Part shown: positions 45,728 to 57,011 of the stretch, piece after piece
How positions within the stretch are numbered: the first letter of the stretch is position 1
Layout: each line of letters opens with the position of its first letter
NCBI GenBank assembly: GCA_950295325.1
Contig: OX485806.1
Coordinates: 50,155,169-50,219,168, forward strand
From: Polytrichum commune
Lineage: Eukaryota; Streptophyta; Polytrichopsida; Polytrichales; Polytrichaceae
DNA length: 64,000 nt
Direction of reading: 5' to 3'
Made by a program: the position numbers and the translations under genes
Notes under the pieces: generated by a model
What the model was told of the DNA's origin: nothing
The model's input: only the letters and a program-made list of their open reading frames with translations
Database searches by the model: none

Positions 45728-46261
45728 GAGTGTTTGCAGGAGCGGGCTCAATTCTTCCAGCGGGCCATGCCTATGGCCATGGAGAATTTGTCCATTGCTC
45801 AGCACCGTGACACCTTGCATTATGCACGCATTCGCAGTGGTGCTTACCGACCTCAGTTGCGGAGATTTTGGCAAGGGGATTATGTTTATCTCCAACATGA
45901 GGCACCTACGACATTGGATGTCAGGGCGGGGCGCACTATCCTTCGGGTGAAAAAGGTGTTGCCGAGTGGTTTGTTGTTGTTGGAAGGCAAGGATGGTAGA
46001 GAGTGTCGCAAGCATTCCAAAAACTGTGCCTCATGTCATCTACCCATTGAGGGTACAGTTCATCCTGAACTTGCCGTCGTGCCAGAGGGTCTTCCATGTT
46101 TTGTGTGTGGAGAGAAGAAAGGAGCGGCTACTATTCTCTTGTGTGATCAGTGTCAACGTGGTTAGCACATGGCATGCTTGAGGCCACCCTTGACTTCTCT
46201 ACCATCTGGACAGTGGAGTTGTCCTCGTTGTCGAGGATCTTTAATACTTGGTGCTTCCACC
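45728..46261 (+). pseudogene. Integrase C-terminal tail with PHD finger
   Basis: After the TAA at 45725 the frame continues with QRRFWQGDYVYLQ-type C-terminal integrase sequence (QLRRFWQGDYVYLQHEA, ILRVKKVLPSGLLLLEG). A Cys4-His-Cys3 PHD finger then spans 46097-46231: CFVC, LLCDQC, QRG(stop)HMAC, LPSGQWSCPRC, spacing C-x2-C-x11-C-x2-C-x4-H-x2-C-x14-C-x2-C. The TAG at 46163-46165 occupies the place of the highly conserved Trp before the zinc-binding His, so it is a TGG-to-TAG change. PHD fingers read histone H3 tails; here it sits where chromoviruses carry a chromodomain, so integration targeting to a chromatin state is the likely role. Confidence 0.8.
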
Positions 46262-46557
46262 AATCGTACTTAATGATCCTGTGTGGTTTTCATCATCTTG
46301 TGCCTACCCAAATGGAAGATGAGGAGTTATGGCTTACAAACGCAATCGACATGAGGGGGTGAAATTAATTCTGTGGAATCTGATGGCCAACCATCAGAGG
46401 CGATTAAGGATGGGGCTCACATTGCACCCAGCCTACAGTGCCTTGGGATGACATTCGCTACATTAGTTGGTTGCTGAGCAATCCTTCATTATCCATACCC
46501 TAGGATTGACTTGGTCCTAGCTGCTTGGCGGAACTCCATAGTCAGCTAAGGAGGGCA
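46262..46557 (+). other. 3' untranslated part of the Gypsy element
   Basis: Non-coding. It ends with a short purine-rich run AAGGAGGG directly before TGTCGAG at 46558, which looks like a polypurine tract. Confidence 0.4.
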
Positions 46558-46663
46558 TGTCGAGATGTGTTGTTCATGTGTGACCTTGCTATGTTTTAGT
46601 GTTATTTGTTAGTGGTAGTTGGTACTCGAGCTGCAGTGACACATGATCAGTATTTACACGACA
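46558..46663 (+). repeat. 106-bp copy of the LTR's 3' end, in front of the 3' LTR
   Basis: TGTCGAGATGTGTTG to TTTACACGACA, repeated at 47966-48071 with few differences. It is joined by AT to TGTCACGG at 46666, so the join looks like an LTR-LTR junction in which the first LTR lacks its 5' three quarters. Confidence 0.75.
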
Positions 46664-46665
46664 AT

Positions 46666-48071
46666 TGTCACGGTATGCAGCGTCGGCGGCCGCACCTTAT
46701 CCATTGGGCTTCATCCATTTAGAGTTGGATGGATGAACCTTAGTTTTGGAAAGTGAGGAGCCTCCTCCTTGGCTTGGAATTCTTGCCAAGTCAAGTCTTA
46801 TGAGTGAGTGTGTGGAGAGAGCTTGTGTGAGGTGTAGATTGCATGTTTTTGCAATAAATCTTGAGTTCTTCTCCCCTCTCTTGCACTCTTGGATTCTCCC
46901 GTGGTAGAATGAGAAATAGCTTGACTAATTGTATGCATTTGAAGAGAGATTTAGAGCTATTATTGTCGCGCACCTCTCCATGAGGAGTGCCCGAAACACC
47001 ATGGGCACAAGGGGGACCCCGGAGTGACACCCGGGACTTGTGGCGCCGTTGGTGAAAGGGCCCAAGTGATCCTAGTGTGGGTGAGGGCCCCGGGCGTTGG
47101 GAACGCCTCCCACCCCCGAAGACTAGGAGGCACAAGGGTAAGGCCATGAGCTATGCGTAGCTCATGGCGTGGTGATTCTAGAATGCTCAAGAACACCTCA
47201 ATCGGAGGTGTGAGCTAGGAGTTATGGCCATTTGAGTGGGGCGCTGTCCCGGGACAGCGCCCTGGTACAGCAGTGCCTGGGAGGGATTCCCGGGACTGCC
47301 AAGGTTCAAACAGGCATAACTTCCTCAAGACTTGCTCGAATGGAGCAAGTGAGGAGTCCATCGGCATCTACGTGAAGCGTAGATGAGGATGGAGTGGTTG
47401 GTTGTTATGATCAGACATCATACAAGGAAGTTATGATGGTCTGAAGCTGCTGGGGGGGTTCTAGGCCCAGCAGCTAAGGGAAAATGTCCACTTGGCCCCA
47501 ACTCTTGGTAGAGAGACAAGAGGTTGGTTGGCGGTGGGGTAGGGGCTCCGTGTAGAGTCCTAGAGGCTTATATGGGTGAGGTGGTGTGGCCTCACCCACC
47601 CGAGGCCGAACGGCACGGCCTCCATGGGCATTGGCCCTTTGTGAGGCCATAGTTGCCTAGTATGGTTCGGGTTGTTGTAGTGTTGCTCCGGCAACGCGAT
47701 GATCAACATAGGGTTGGACTTCCATGGATGGAAGTCCACATTGGGGAAATGGGTTACCGATTAAGGGGTGAGCCCCGAAAGCAAAGTAGGAGGGTTGGTT
47801 CCCTCCTATGAACTATTGGTCCGGGGTAAGAGGAGCTATCCATTAGCATGGCGGAATGCGAAGGGTTAGCGCTCGTAACCTTTGCTAGAAATGAAAATTG
47901 GCAAGATTATTAAGGGACCTAGCAAGGGTAGCGACAATTATGAGTGTTCTACTCTCTTCTTTCTCTGTCGAGATGTGTTGTTCATGTGTGACCTTGCTAT
48001 GTTTTAGTGTTGTTGGTTAGTGGTGGTTGGTACTCAAGCTGCAGTGACACACGATGGGTATTTACACGACA
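46666..48071 (+). repeat. 3' LTR of the Gypsy element, interrupted
   Basis: About 428 bp of LTR once the nested solo LTR and its 5-bp duplication are removed. Starts TGTCACGGTATGCAGCGTC, as at 33846; ends TTTACACGACA before TATA. Confidence 0.8.
46964..47936. mobile_element. Solo LTR, 973 bp, TSD ATTAT
   Basis: Termini TGTCGCGCACC and GGTAGCGACA (TG...CA with short inverted ends TGTCGC/GCGACA). ATTAT flanks it at 46959-46963 and 47937-47941. The uninterrupted sequence at 34160-34175 shows the empty site. GC-rich with no coding region, so a solo LTR left by recombination is the simplest reading. Confidence 0.85.
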
Positions 48072-49612
48072 TATAGTAACACACTTCACTTTCAAATGGC
48101 TAGGGTAGAAGTGCGAAAGCTTGAGGGCGCCATATTCCGTTGGAGATTACACTAAGTTGGCCACATTTTTTTTGTCCACATTCCCAAAAATTATTTCACA
48201 CAAGTTGCCTTAGTATGGTACAACCGCAATGGCTTCACCTTTATAAGATTTTAGAATGTATTTGTTTAGGTTGAATGCATTTTCATCAATGCGATAGAAA
48301 TATGCTCACTGGAAAAAAATTTGCATGCAATTTGGGTACGTGGAATACATTTTTGATACAAATTTAGTTGATTTTACCTATGACAATTGCTTATATAATG
48401 ATTGATCCTATTCCGATGGTTTTGACAACATTATTATCACCTGGAACGATTACCTCATATTTGTCGAACGCGTTCTTATACAAAGTCGTCATTGTCATTC
48501 TTTGTTCCTAGTTCTTTGTTCTTTGTTAATTTTTTTGTAGTAAAAATGGGCAATATGGCCCTGTTTGCCACAATATAAACATGATTTTGCACCTTGAAGC
48601 AAGAATGAGTTGCCACCTTTGTTTTGTCACTACTCCATGGCAGTATCCTCACATCGAGGTTCCTTGTCTTGGCATTTTGACATCTCATGCATCAAACGTG
48701 CCATCACATAGTCCATAAACTTTTCATTCATCAATATTGTTGCACCCCTTGCTAGTTTTCTACTCTATCAAATTGTTACGAGTGCTAACCTACAGATCTC
48801 ACACACGTGCACAATTAGCTCTCCATATCGCGGACCTCCAAACACAGAACAAAGTCATCCATCTTAGGTGTAGCATTCATTTGGGTGTTAAAATCACGTA
48901 CATAGGCTTTAAGAGTGCCTGTGTGCTTCATTTGCATCAAGTTTATTCCCTCCCGCAATTTCTGATACTCTTGCAATTCATTGAAGCCAACCCAAGTCAA
49001 GTTTGCCACCACCTCGGGTTCTTGCTCTTTTCTACTCTTCCAACATTAAAGCGCATGGTTTTTTTAAATGTGAATGCTATGGAGACCTTATCATCCACCT
49101 CGGCCTTTTGGCATCGTAGTAGTTATCAATTTCCAACAAAAAAAACTTTTTCACCTCTATTGCTTTGCAAGGCCTCGAGAATATATATATACCTTGGCCA
49201 ATTTTTTGTCGAAGAAAAAGGCCTAGCACCTTGCATTATGAGGAGCTCAAATATTTTGGTTTTTTTGGTTTTATTTTCCTTGCCACGCTTGAGCTCTCAA
49301 TTCACAAAATCCATGACCACAAGAACTTGGAGTTGGAATTTCAATATAATATCATCACCTTCAAAACTCTCAGGTGCATTTGGTAGTTGAGCCTTTGAAT
49401 TTTCTTCAAGGTATGCAAAATCCCTCTGAAAGGACTCCTCCAATTCATCCCCCATTCCACGACCATCTCCACCATTATTATTATAATCAATGGTGGGGTT
49501 AAAATCTTCTTGGTCTCAAAATAAGGGTTGGGGACAAATAGATATTTTCCCTTAGCCGCTTGGTTAGAAGCCCCCAGCAGCTTAAAATCATCATAAGTTC
49601 TTCATGTGATCT
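48072..49612 (-). mobile_element. gag: Decayed Ty1/Copia element, gag part (other half of 31036-33845)
   Basis: Continues the Copia sequence broken at 33845. Minus-strand remnants include a zinc-knuckle-like CFKVQNHVYIVANRA in 48476-48688 and a Copia gag helix region in 48815-49012 (VGFNELQEYQKLREGI, YVRDFNTQMNA). It ends at the target duplication of the solo LTR at 49618. Confidence 0.75.
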
Positions 49613-49617
49613 CTAAT

Positions 49618-52224
49618 TGTCAGCCCTTAACCCCCCACCCTTGTGCTTCGTAGTCCGGGTGAGAGCTTGTGGCTCACATGTACTTGCCTCATTGCTTGAC
49701 CTTCGAGTTTAGCACCCAAGGCCTAGTGATATGAGTCTCAATGCACTCTTTATTCAAATATTAGAGGCCACAAACATTCAAGAAATACTCTTCCCCCTTG
49801 TAGTGATTATCAACTTTGATTTCTTTTTATAAAACTCCACACACCTAATCAAAGCATTAACTCTAACACCATGAACTAATCTAAATTCAAAGCACTTGTC
49901 ACCTCAAGTTCACCCTTGTTGATCTCCCCACTAACCTTGTTAGTCACCCAATGCTACCTCTCTGATTCTCTACTTACTGCCCTTTCTCCTTCCCAACATC
50001 AATTCAACGGTTGTAACTGCTAGGCTGCCAGACTCCAAGAGGTTTCCCTTCCCTAGTCTGCCTTGCTCCTCACTTCCCTGGCAGCTGGCTACTGCAATCG
50101 GCTCCAGGCAGCCACTTCCGTCTTATTCCCCTCAAAATACCCTGGAATGCCAAGGCAATAGCTTCCTTCCTGAGTGGGCTGCCAGCGAGCGGCAATGACT
50201 CTCACCTTCTATCTCACAGCCTTTACTTGTCTCTGCCCAGATGGTTGTAATCGAGGTGTGAGCTGAAGCACAGAACCGTTCCCCTGTTTCTAAATGATTC
50301 AACCAGGAGTTGCAGCCCTTGTGGATCACTTGCTAAATTGCCACCTCAATGTGGGACCTCTGCATTGCATACCCATTAGGCTTGCGGGACAATTTCAGCA
50401 TTGACCAAGTGAATGCTAGATGCATCACCCAACCAGCATTGGTTCATGCCGTCATTCCGTAGCGATTCGTTCTTCGGCCCAGATGCTAACCCCCTGGCGG
50501 CTCGGCAGCAATTGCAGTTGTGATCAAGGCTTTCTGTTTGATTTTACCAAACATCCCCTAGATTCTCTTGGTCGCGGCGCTCATCCAACCGGTTTGTGAT
50601 GGAACCATTTCATGTTCAAAGTCCCACCTTCGCGCCAGGAGTTAAATCAGCAATTTTCACCCTTCGACTGCCATTCTTCCTAGGGCATGTCCTAGATGCG
50701 AGTCTCCATTTGTCCTGCAACCACCATCCTTTTCTTTGGAAGCTGATGCTCCCCGCTCGCCCCCCAAGCCCTCCAGCAGTGTTCATTCCCTTAGCGGCAG
50801 GCAGCTCCAGGAGCTTCCACACCTCCTCTGTCGTTTTCTCTAATCCCATGTTCCTCAACTACCCTCCTTCTTTTAGCTCACATTAGGAGCCTCTCTCCTG
50901 ATCCCCTAAACCAGCACCTGATCCGCTGCCAAAAAAGGCTTCCCCCATCTCTAAACAAACTGGGTTCAAGGCCTAAAACGAACATTAAACTAATCCAAAA
51001 CCAATTGACTTGGTATCACCTAACTCTAAAGCAAGTAATTAACTCATTTTCAATCTCCCACCCTTAATACTTAAGTGTGAGCCCAAGATGGTGCCCATAT
51101 ATGTTGCTAAACCCTTAGGAGTTATTAGGATTTGATTCTTATTTTATTTCATCTATTTAAAAATATAAAAAGAATGAAGTGTGGTGTGGGGGTTGGTTTT
51201 AAGTTTAGGCTTGTGTGTGTGTGTTAGTTTGGGGAATTAGTGTGATTAAGCGGGGGTGATTAAAGTAGCTTTAGGAAGGATAGCTTGAAGAAAAAAAGGA
51301 CCCAGGGTTTTAGTGTCCTAATTAGGACCTCCGTTTGTTAGTTTAGGGGTTTGGGGGGGGGGGTTTATGGATAAGCTGGGTTTCGGGTTCAAGCGGAGAG
51401 GAGGACAGGGACTGAAGGAGAGTCTAAGGGAGGAGAGGACCGAAGGAGGGCGCTCGTGAGCAGCGCTGGGTGAAATCGAGAGGCTCTTGGCCAAATGTGA
51501 GCGACGCTGGGCTGAGTCAAGAGGCCTGCCAGGATTGAAGAGGCCATTGGCCGAAGGCAAGCAGCGCTGGATGGAATCGAGATGCTCCTGACTTGGACGG
51601 GAGAGGCCCCTGCCACCCTTGACGGGCGATGACGGGCTGGGGCCCCGAGCAACAACGTAGAATCCCGGGTTCAATCCCGGGACTGAGGGGGAGTCAAGGG
51701 GGGAACCTATTAGCACTAAGGGTACGCTATGGTGGGGATTAGTCAATTAGGTGAAGGATGAATAGCTAAGGGAGTACATGAGATTATTAGTAAGATAGGG
51801 GGGCCACAAGGTGCAAGGTTGTGGCATGGGCAAGTAGGCCTTAGGTAGTGATTTTAGTTTTGGGTGGTGAAATAGTGTAGGATTGATGTAGTAAGTAGAG
51901 AAAAACATTTCTTAATGTTTGTACTTCCATTATGGAATAAACTGGTGTGCCAACATTGATGTTGAGTGTGGCGTAGGTTGATAAGATTGAAAGGGGAAAA
52001 TGCTATAAGCATTGGATGTGAGCTACATACCCTCACCTGGACTATGACGCATAAGGGTGGGTGGTTTGGCCTCACATTAAGTCAAACAACTTAACTCTAC
52101 CTAAGTTTAATCCCTAATTCCCACCCAATCCTAGCAATCAAACTAACTCAACAATTACTAATTTTTATGTTTTTTATGTTTTCAAAATGTTAACTTGAAT
52201 TATGGGCACGAATTCGGGCTCACA
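49618..52224 (+). mobile_element. Outer solo LTR with nested insertion, TSD CTAAT
   Basis: Starts TGTCAGCCCTTAACCCCCCA at 49618 and ends GGGCACGAATTCGGGCTCACA-like (GGGCTCACA at 52216-52224). CTAAT occurs at 49613-49617 and 52225-52229. About 1.6 kb without the inner insertion. Opening and closing sequences are related to the LTR of the element at 1-11429. No coding region; the middle part (50000-50900) is more GC-rich. Confidence 0.85.
51076..52076 (-). mobile_element. Inner solo LTR, 1001 bp, TSD TTAAG
   Basis: Read on the minus strand it begins TGTGAGGCCAAACCACCCAC at 52076 and ends CTTGGGCTCACA at 51076. TTAAG flanks both sides (51071-51075, 52077-52081). Inverted relative to, and nested inside, the outer solo LTR. 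Same termini as the 9228-11429 LTR, so the same extended family, but much shorter. Confidence 0.9.
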
Positions 52225-52229
52225 CTAAT

Positions 52230-55160
52230 GCTATGAGTTGACCACTCTATTCACATCAATCCTTGACGTAGATACCGATGGACCCCTCACTTGCCCCATT
52301 CAGGCATTATGGCAGTTCAAACCTAGGCAATCCCGGGCACCACTCCCAAATCACTGGTGTCCTTAGGCAATGCCTCATTCAGATTGCCATATCTCTTAGT
52401 TCACAACTCCGATTAAGGTGTTCCTGAGCATTCTAGAATCCAGGCGCCATAAGCACATTCAAAGTTTTCACATAAGCCTCTCAATAATCAAGTCTATCAA
52501 GTCATGTACTATTGGAGTCAAATCACCTTCAAAGCTCTTGAAAAAACCCTTAAACGTTCAAAACATTCAAATCAAATGCTTTGAAGTCTAAACAATTCTA
52601 AATTTCTCAAATAAGCCTCTCAACACTCAAGAAATTCAAATTACATGTTGTTGCATCAAACAAGCAAAATAAAACAAAATATTTACAACAACCAAATGTG
52701 CCCTTGGACACCTCCAATGTTCCAAAGCTCCAAAGCGCCAACCCTTCAAGATCCACTCCGCAACCTCAAAGGAAATGACATTAAAAAATGTTGCCAATCC
52801 AAACCCATAGTTGTAGGAGCTTTGACAATACTCACAACTTCAAACATGAATGTCCAAATGGATGTAACATGGCCCCAACTTGTCACAAATGACGTGACGA
52901 TCACTGGCATAGCAAATTTTTTTTGCAACAATATCTTCAGAAAATTGGTTTTATTGGTTGACTGGTTTAATTAATTATTACTTGTACTAGATATTTGAAA
53001 GAAATACAAACATCCAGATTTATTTGGACCATCAAATCTTGTTGCATGCAGAAATCAAACCGCCCATCATTGTTGGGGAATTTTTTTGTTGTTTTTTCAA
53101 GCAACTGATTACTAGTACCAATCAACTACATTAATCTACATAGAGTAGGCAACTAGCTAGTCAATAACTAAATCATAAATACATTTACAAAAATCCAAAA
53201 TTTTCAAAAAATATATGGGATATTAGATTCTATTGGTCCACAATGGTTTTGGAATTAATTTTTTTTTTTTTGCATTTGACTACCATGTCGACTACAAAAT
53301 AGTAGTTAATTAGATATTTACGCATCAATATACCCTTAGATAATTCGGCGGATGTATCCCCAGCAAACCTGACTTTTTTTGTCTATTGTGACATCTCCAT
53401 TACAAGACGTGACATAATGGATTTGGACACAAAATTCTTGGCTCCAATCATTGTCTTCCACGATAGAAGTTTATTGTGTATGCACCAAAATTGGATCTGT
53501 TTAGTATTTATATATCATATAATTTTTAAAGAATGGGCCCATATAAACTTTGGATTGAATGTTTTCTTTTGCAATTTACCTATATGCTCCATAGTATGTT
53601 GTATTGCCACCATATTACAACTTTGTTTGTAATATAGTACTTATGGTATAAATTCATATTGATTAGTCCTAATACAAAACTACTACGGCGTGCTCAAACA
53701 TTATTAGAAGTGTAAGCCCCAATTTTTTATTACATTGAAGATTATTCAACCTCCACAATGTCTTCTATGACACCATAATGCATAAATTTGGAAGAAATGT
53801 TTTGTGGACCCCTCATTGTTGCCTTCTTGACTTGCAAATATGATGAAAGAGGGTTTTGGCCCCATCATGAAATCGATATCTCTAGGTACAACATGGTTCT
53901 TATTTTCATCAGTTTTTTTTACAACCTTTTCTAGCCGGTTGTAAGCCACTCAAATTGCTTGCCGTTTGAATTAAAGCGTACAATGTATAAAAATAAGGAC
54001 TTTAATTATTAAAAATAGTCAATATATGGTAGTTATTAGGCTTTAGAACATCCGCATATGAATGCGAGTTGTATAGGAGACTGATATTATGTTTGAACCA
54101 ACTTGAGTTTGAATCTAGTTGGTTACATATGTTGATGCTATCCTAAATTAGGTTAGTGTTAAAGCAAGAATAAATTGTAGGCGGATATAGGAAAAAATTT
54201 ACTATACATGTGTATGTAGAACATTTTCAATTATTTGTTATCTTCTTAAAGGCATTTTATTATTGATATGCGTGAGTTACCAAACTGCTTGCGGTTGGAC
54301 AAGATTTATGATCTGATTGAAAAGGAAGTTAGTGGTTAGAAATTAGATTAAGGTCAACTAGTTAGTATAAACAATTTAGACAATAAACAAATGACAAAAA
54401 ATTAGAAAAAGGCAACGAAAGACATTGAATGACAGTATATGACAACATCAAATGGTTAAAAGGCGTAAGCGTAGGATCACGCCCAACGGATGATGACATC
54501 AAGTGGATGAAGGCATAAGTATAGGACGACGCCGAATGAGGATGGATTTAAGTAGATAAAGGCTGTTGGATCAAACAATTGGCGAATGAACACCTTTGAA
54601 TGTAGGTATTTGAAAAAAACCAGCTAGGGTGGTGGCTGCCGTAGATACCAATTGTTAAGTGTAGGTATGGCTAGATTTATGGCTAATAGAATTTTGTGGT
54701 TTGAAGGGGTAGTCCCCGAAATAAAACTCTGGAGCTTACTGCTTCTTTTTTTCTCATTCTCGCGGTTAGAACTATCTCTCACTTTTTCCTCACTGTGTAG
54801 GCAAGATGCAAGGTTCATGGAAGAATAAGAATAGGATTGTTGGACAAAAATATTTATGAACCCTATCAATGTTAAATCAAAGATTTTTTTAACATTTTTG
54901 AAAAGTTGTGTTATTGCCTAGTTGCATTAGCTTTTGATATTGTAAATTTATGGTTGTATAAGTTGTCAATTCATCTCTTGCTCCATTAATTTTTATATTA
55001 GTCTTGCTTTAGTTTTTGCATTATTTATGCCTTAGCCTCCGCATTAGCCATCTGCATTATGTTTTGCATTAATGCATTAGATATTTATATTTGTCTTCTA
55101 CATTAGGTTGTGCATCAAACTTTGTATTGGTCTTTTGTATTAATCCTCTACTATGGTCTT
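52230..55160. other. AT-rich region without a recognised gene
   Basis: Only short open frames. 52240-52490 resembles, in inverted orientation, sequence of the solo LTR at 47200-47390 (for example CCGGGCACCACTCCC, TTAAGGTGTTCCTGAGCATTC), so it is probably a diverged fragment of that LTR family. Confidence 0.4.
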
Positions 55161-57006
55161 CTACATTAGTTTTTGTGCCAGGCAATGCAAGAAAAAAAAA
55201 AAGGCTTGGAGGGGTCTCGGGAGGCAAGGGAAAAAATCTCATTGTGCATAGTGAGAGAAAGGAGACGGGGGTAGTAGGCGAAGCCCTGCCTCGTTGGGAA
55301 GTGTCGTTTCTCTTTTCTACTGTGCTCCAAAGCAGGGGCGGAAGAATGTGTGAGCAACCTAGGACGGAGCAGAGTAGAGACCAGGGGAGTAGAGATCAGG
55401 ATGTGTCGCACTCGCTGAGACAAGGAGGTGTTGATGCATTGAGGAATAACAAGCTGGGAGAGTGTTTGTGAAAACAAAAAACAAAAGGGAGGAGGCATGG
55501 GCGGTTCGGAGGCCTTGCCTCGGAAGGGAATGCGGCATAGAGAAGTCAGGAAGAGAGCAATCGTTCTTGCTTCCTGGTTGCCGAGATTGCCTCTCAAGGG
55601 GGTTCATTCATTTTTCCAGGCTAGTTGTCCTTAATCCCAGTGTGCAGCGGTCTTGAATCTCGTCCAGTTCGAATCCCTGCGGCCGTATGTTTGAGGATCG
55701 CTGGTATGGGCGCGGTGGTATCCCTGGTAGCGACGGTTGCCAAGGAGAGCGTGGGATCCGGGTTCGGGGAGCGATCGAAGCTGGTGGGTTGCAAAGTCAC
55801 AAGATGCACAGCAAGGGCGGAGGAAGTGAGGAGATGACGTGGGGCATATTCCGGTGATGCTCCTACTCTAAGGGCCGATGAGCAAGGGCACTCGCATTGG
55901 TTGGGGTGAAGCGGCTGCAGAGGTTGAAGCTCAAGGATCGAATCAAGGGCTGCTAGTCGTGCAAACAGTAAAGAGGTGCTGGTGACCCACCAAGCTAGGG
56001 GATTGGAGCGAGAATATCAAGCTTCTTAATGGAGCTCCAGTTCTCTACACTATATTTACAACTACGCTGACGACGTAAGTGCATGACACCTTCCAGATCA
56101 GATAGGTGGAGGGGTTGCGGCAGAACATTGAGGTGTTGCGGGGTGAAGCGTTCCTTGTTCCCAATACTCGAGGAGGCGACTCTCCCCTTCTCGGCTTCGG
56201 CGTGACTTTAGCGTGGTCGGAGACTGGTGAGGAGATGCGGAGTTTGTGAGGCTGCAAAATATATCGCAGCTCCAAGCTTTTGCTAGTTGTTGTCTTTTTA
56301 CTCTATATATTCATGTGAGGTCGCACCTGCAATTACACAATTACGGGGTTCATATGAACAATGCTTGGCTCCGGCAGTCGATTGGCGACCCAACTGCTCG
56401 GGTTGTAGTGGTTGAGGTGTGACCAGTTGGAGAAGTTAGGATTCATTCAATTAAGGCTGAAGCTGAAAAGGGTAAATGAAACGAGGCCGAACACTGGAAT
56501 CACTAGGCACCTCGGAATGAAGAGGGAAGGGAGGTGCCGCATCAAGGACGAGAGTTCGGCACTGACCGCAAGGGGAGGTAAATTGGTGGGGAGCCGTTGG
56601 CAACGACAGAGGAACATTGGGGACCGGTTCGGTGCAGAGAGCGGCTACTGACCTGTAAAACACTGACTCCAGGAGCTTAGTCCGTGGCGAGGAGGGAAGG
56701 TTAAACAGAGCTGCGCTCCAACAGAGGTGCAGTTGTTGCATTAAGGATTAGGCAGTAGATGATTAAGTAGGACCATAGTATGGGCTAGGCCTTGCATGGC
56801 ATGGGGGTTGTATAGGGAATGCAAATGTTAGTGAATACTTGCAAATCGGACCTATTCACATGAATAAAGGGTGTTATGCACACTTCTCCCACGTCAATTG
56901 AATTGCATATGTACTAGCATATGAGAAGGTTAGGCTTAGGATGTGGCACATGAACTCCCACTTGGGCTAGGACGCAATTGAAGGGTGGGGGTGATTGTGG
57001 CTCACA
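55160..57006 (-). mobile_element. Possible LTR end of the TGTGAG family, boundaries unclear
   Basis: On the minus strand from 57006: TGTGAGCCACAATCACCCCC and then CACCCTTCAATTGCGTCCTAG, the same order of words as the opening of the LTRs at 9228 and 52076. A GC-richer body at 55180-56760 is like the middle of those LTRs. I could not find the other terminus or a duplicate of the flanking ACCTC, so the left edge is a guess. Confidence 0.35.
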
Positions 57007-57011
57007 ACCTC

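Larger units (their letters stand above)
33846..48071 (+). mobile_element. Decayed Ty3/Gypsy element carrying a C5-DNA methyltransferase and a PHD finger
   Basis: Bounded by TGTCACGG at 33846 and ACACGACA at 48071, with TATA on both sides (33842-33845, 48072-48075) at a point where Copia sequence is interrupted. Plus-strand coding order: gag with two zinc knuckles, protease-like region, C5-cytosine methyltransferase, RT, RNase H, integrase, PHD finger. From 38.9 to 46.2 kb nearly everything lies in one frame, interrupted by single in-frame stops and one 2.9-kb insertion. A 973-bp solo LTR also sits in its 3' LTR. It is therefore old and inactive, but its architecture is readable. Confidence 0.85.

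Noticed and set aside
52645-52974. 109-codon frame and similar small frames in the AT-rich right third
   Set aside because: No recognisable domain, no splice or promoter context, and lengths expected by chance.
55091-56741. Several 70-143-codon frames in a GC-richer segment
   Set aside because: No motif, several overlapping frames on both strands, and the segment resembles the body of an LTR.
53711-57006. A complete LTR from TGTAAGCCCC at 53711 to 57006
   Set aside because: The flanking five bases (AGAAG and ACCTC) differ, so no target duplication supports these ends.
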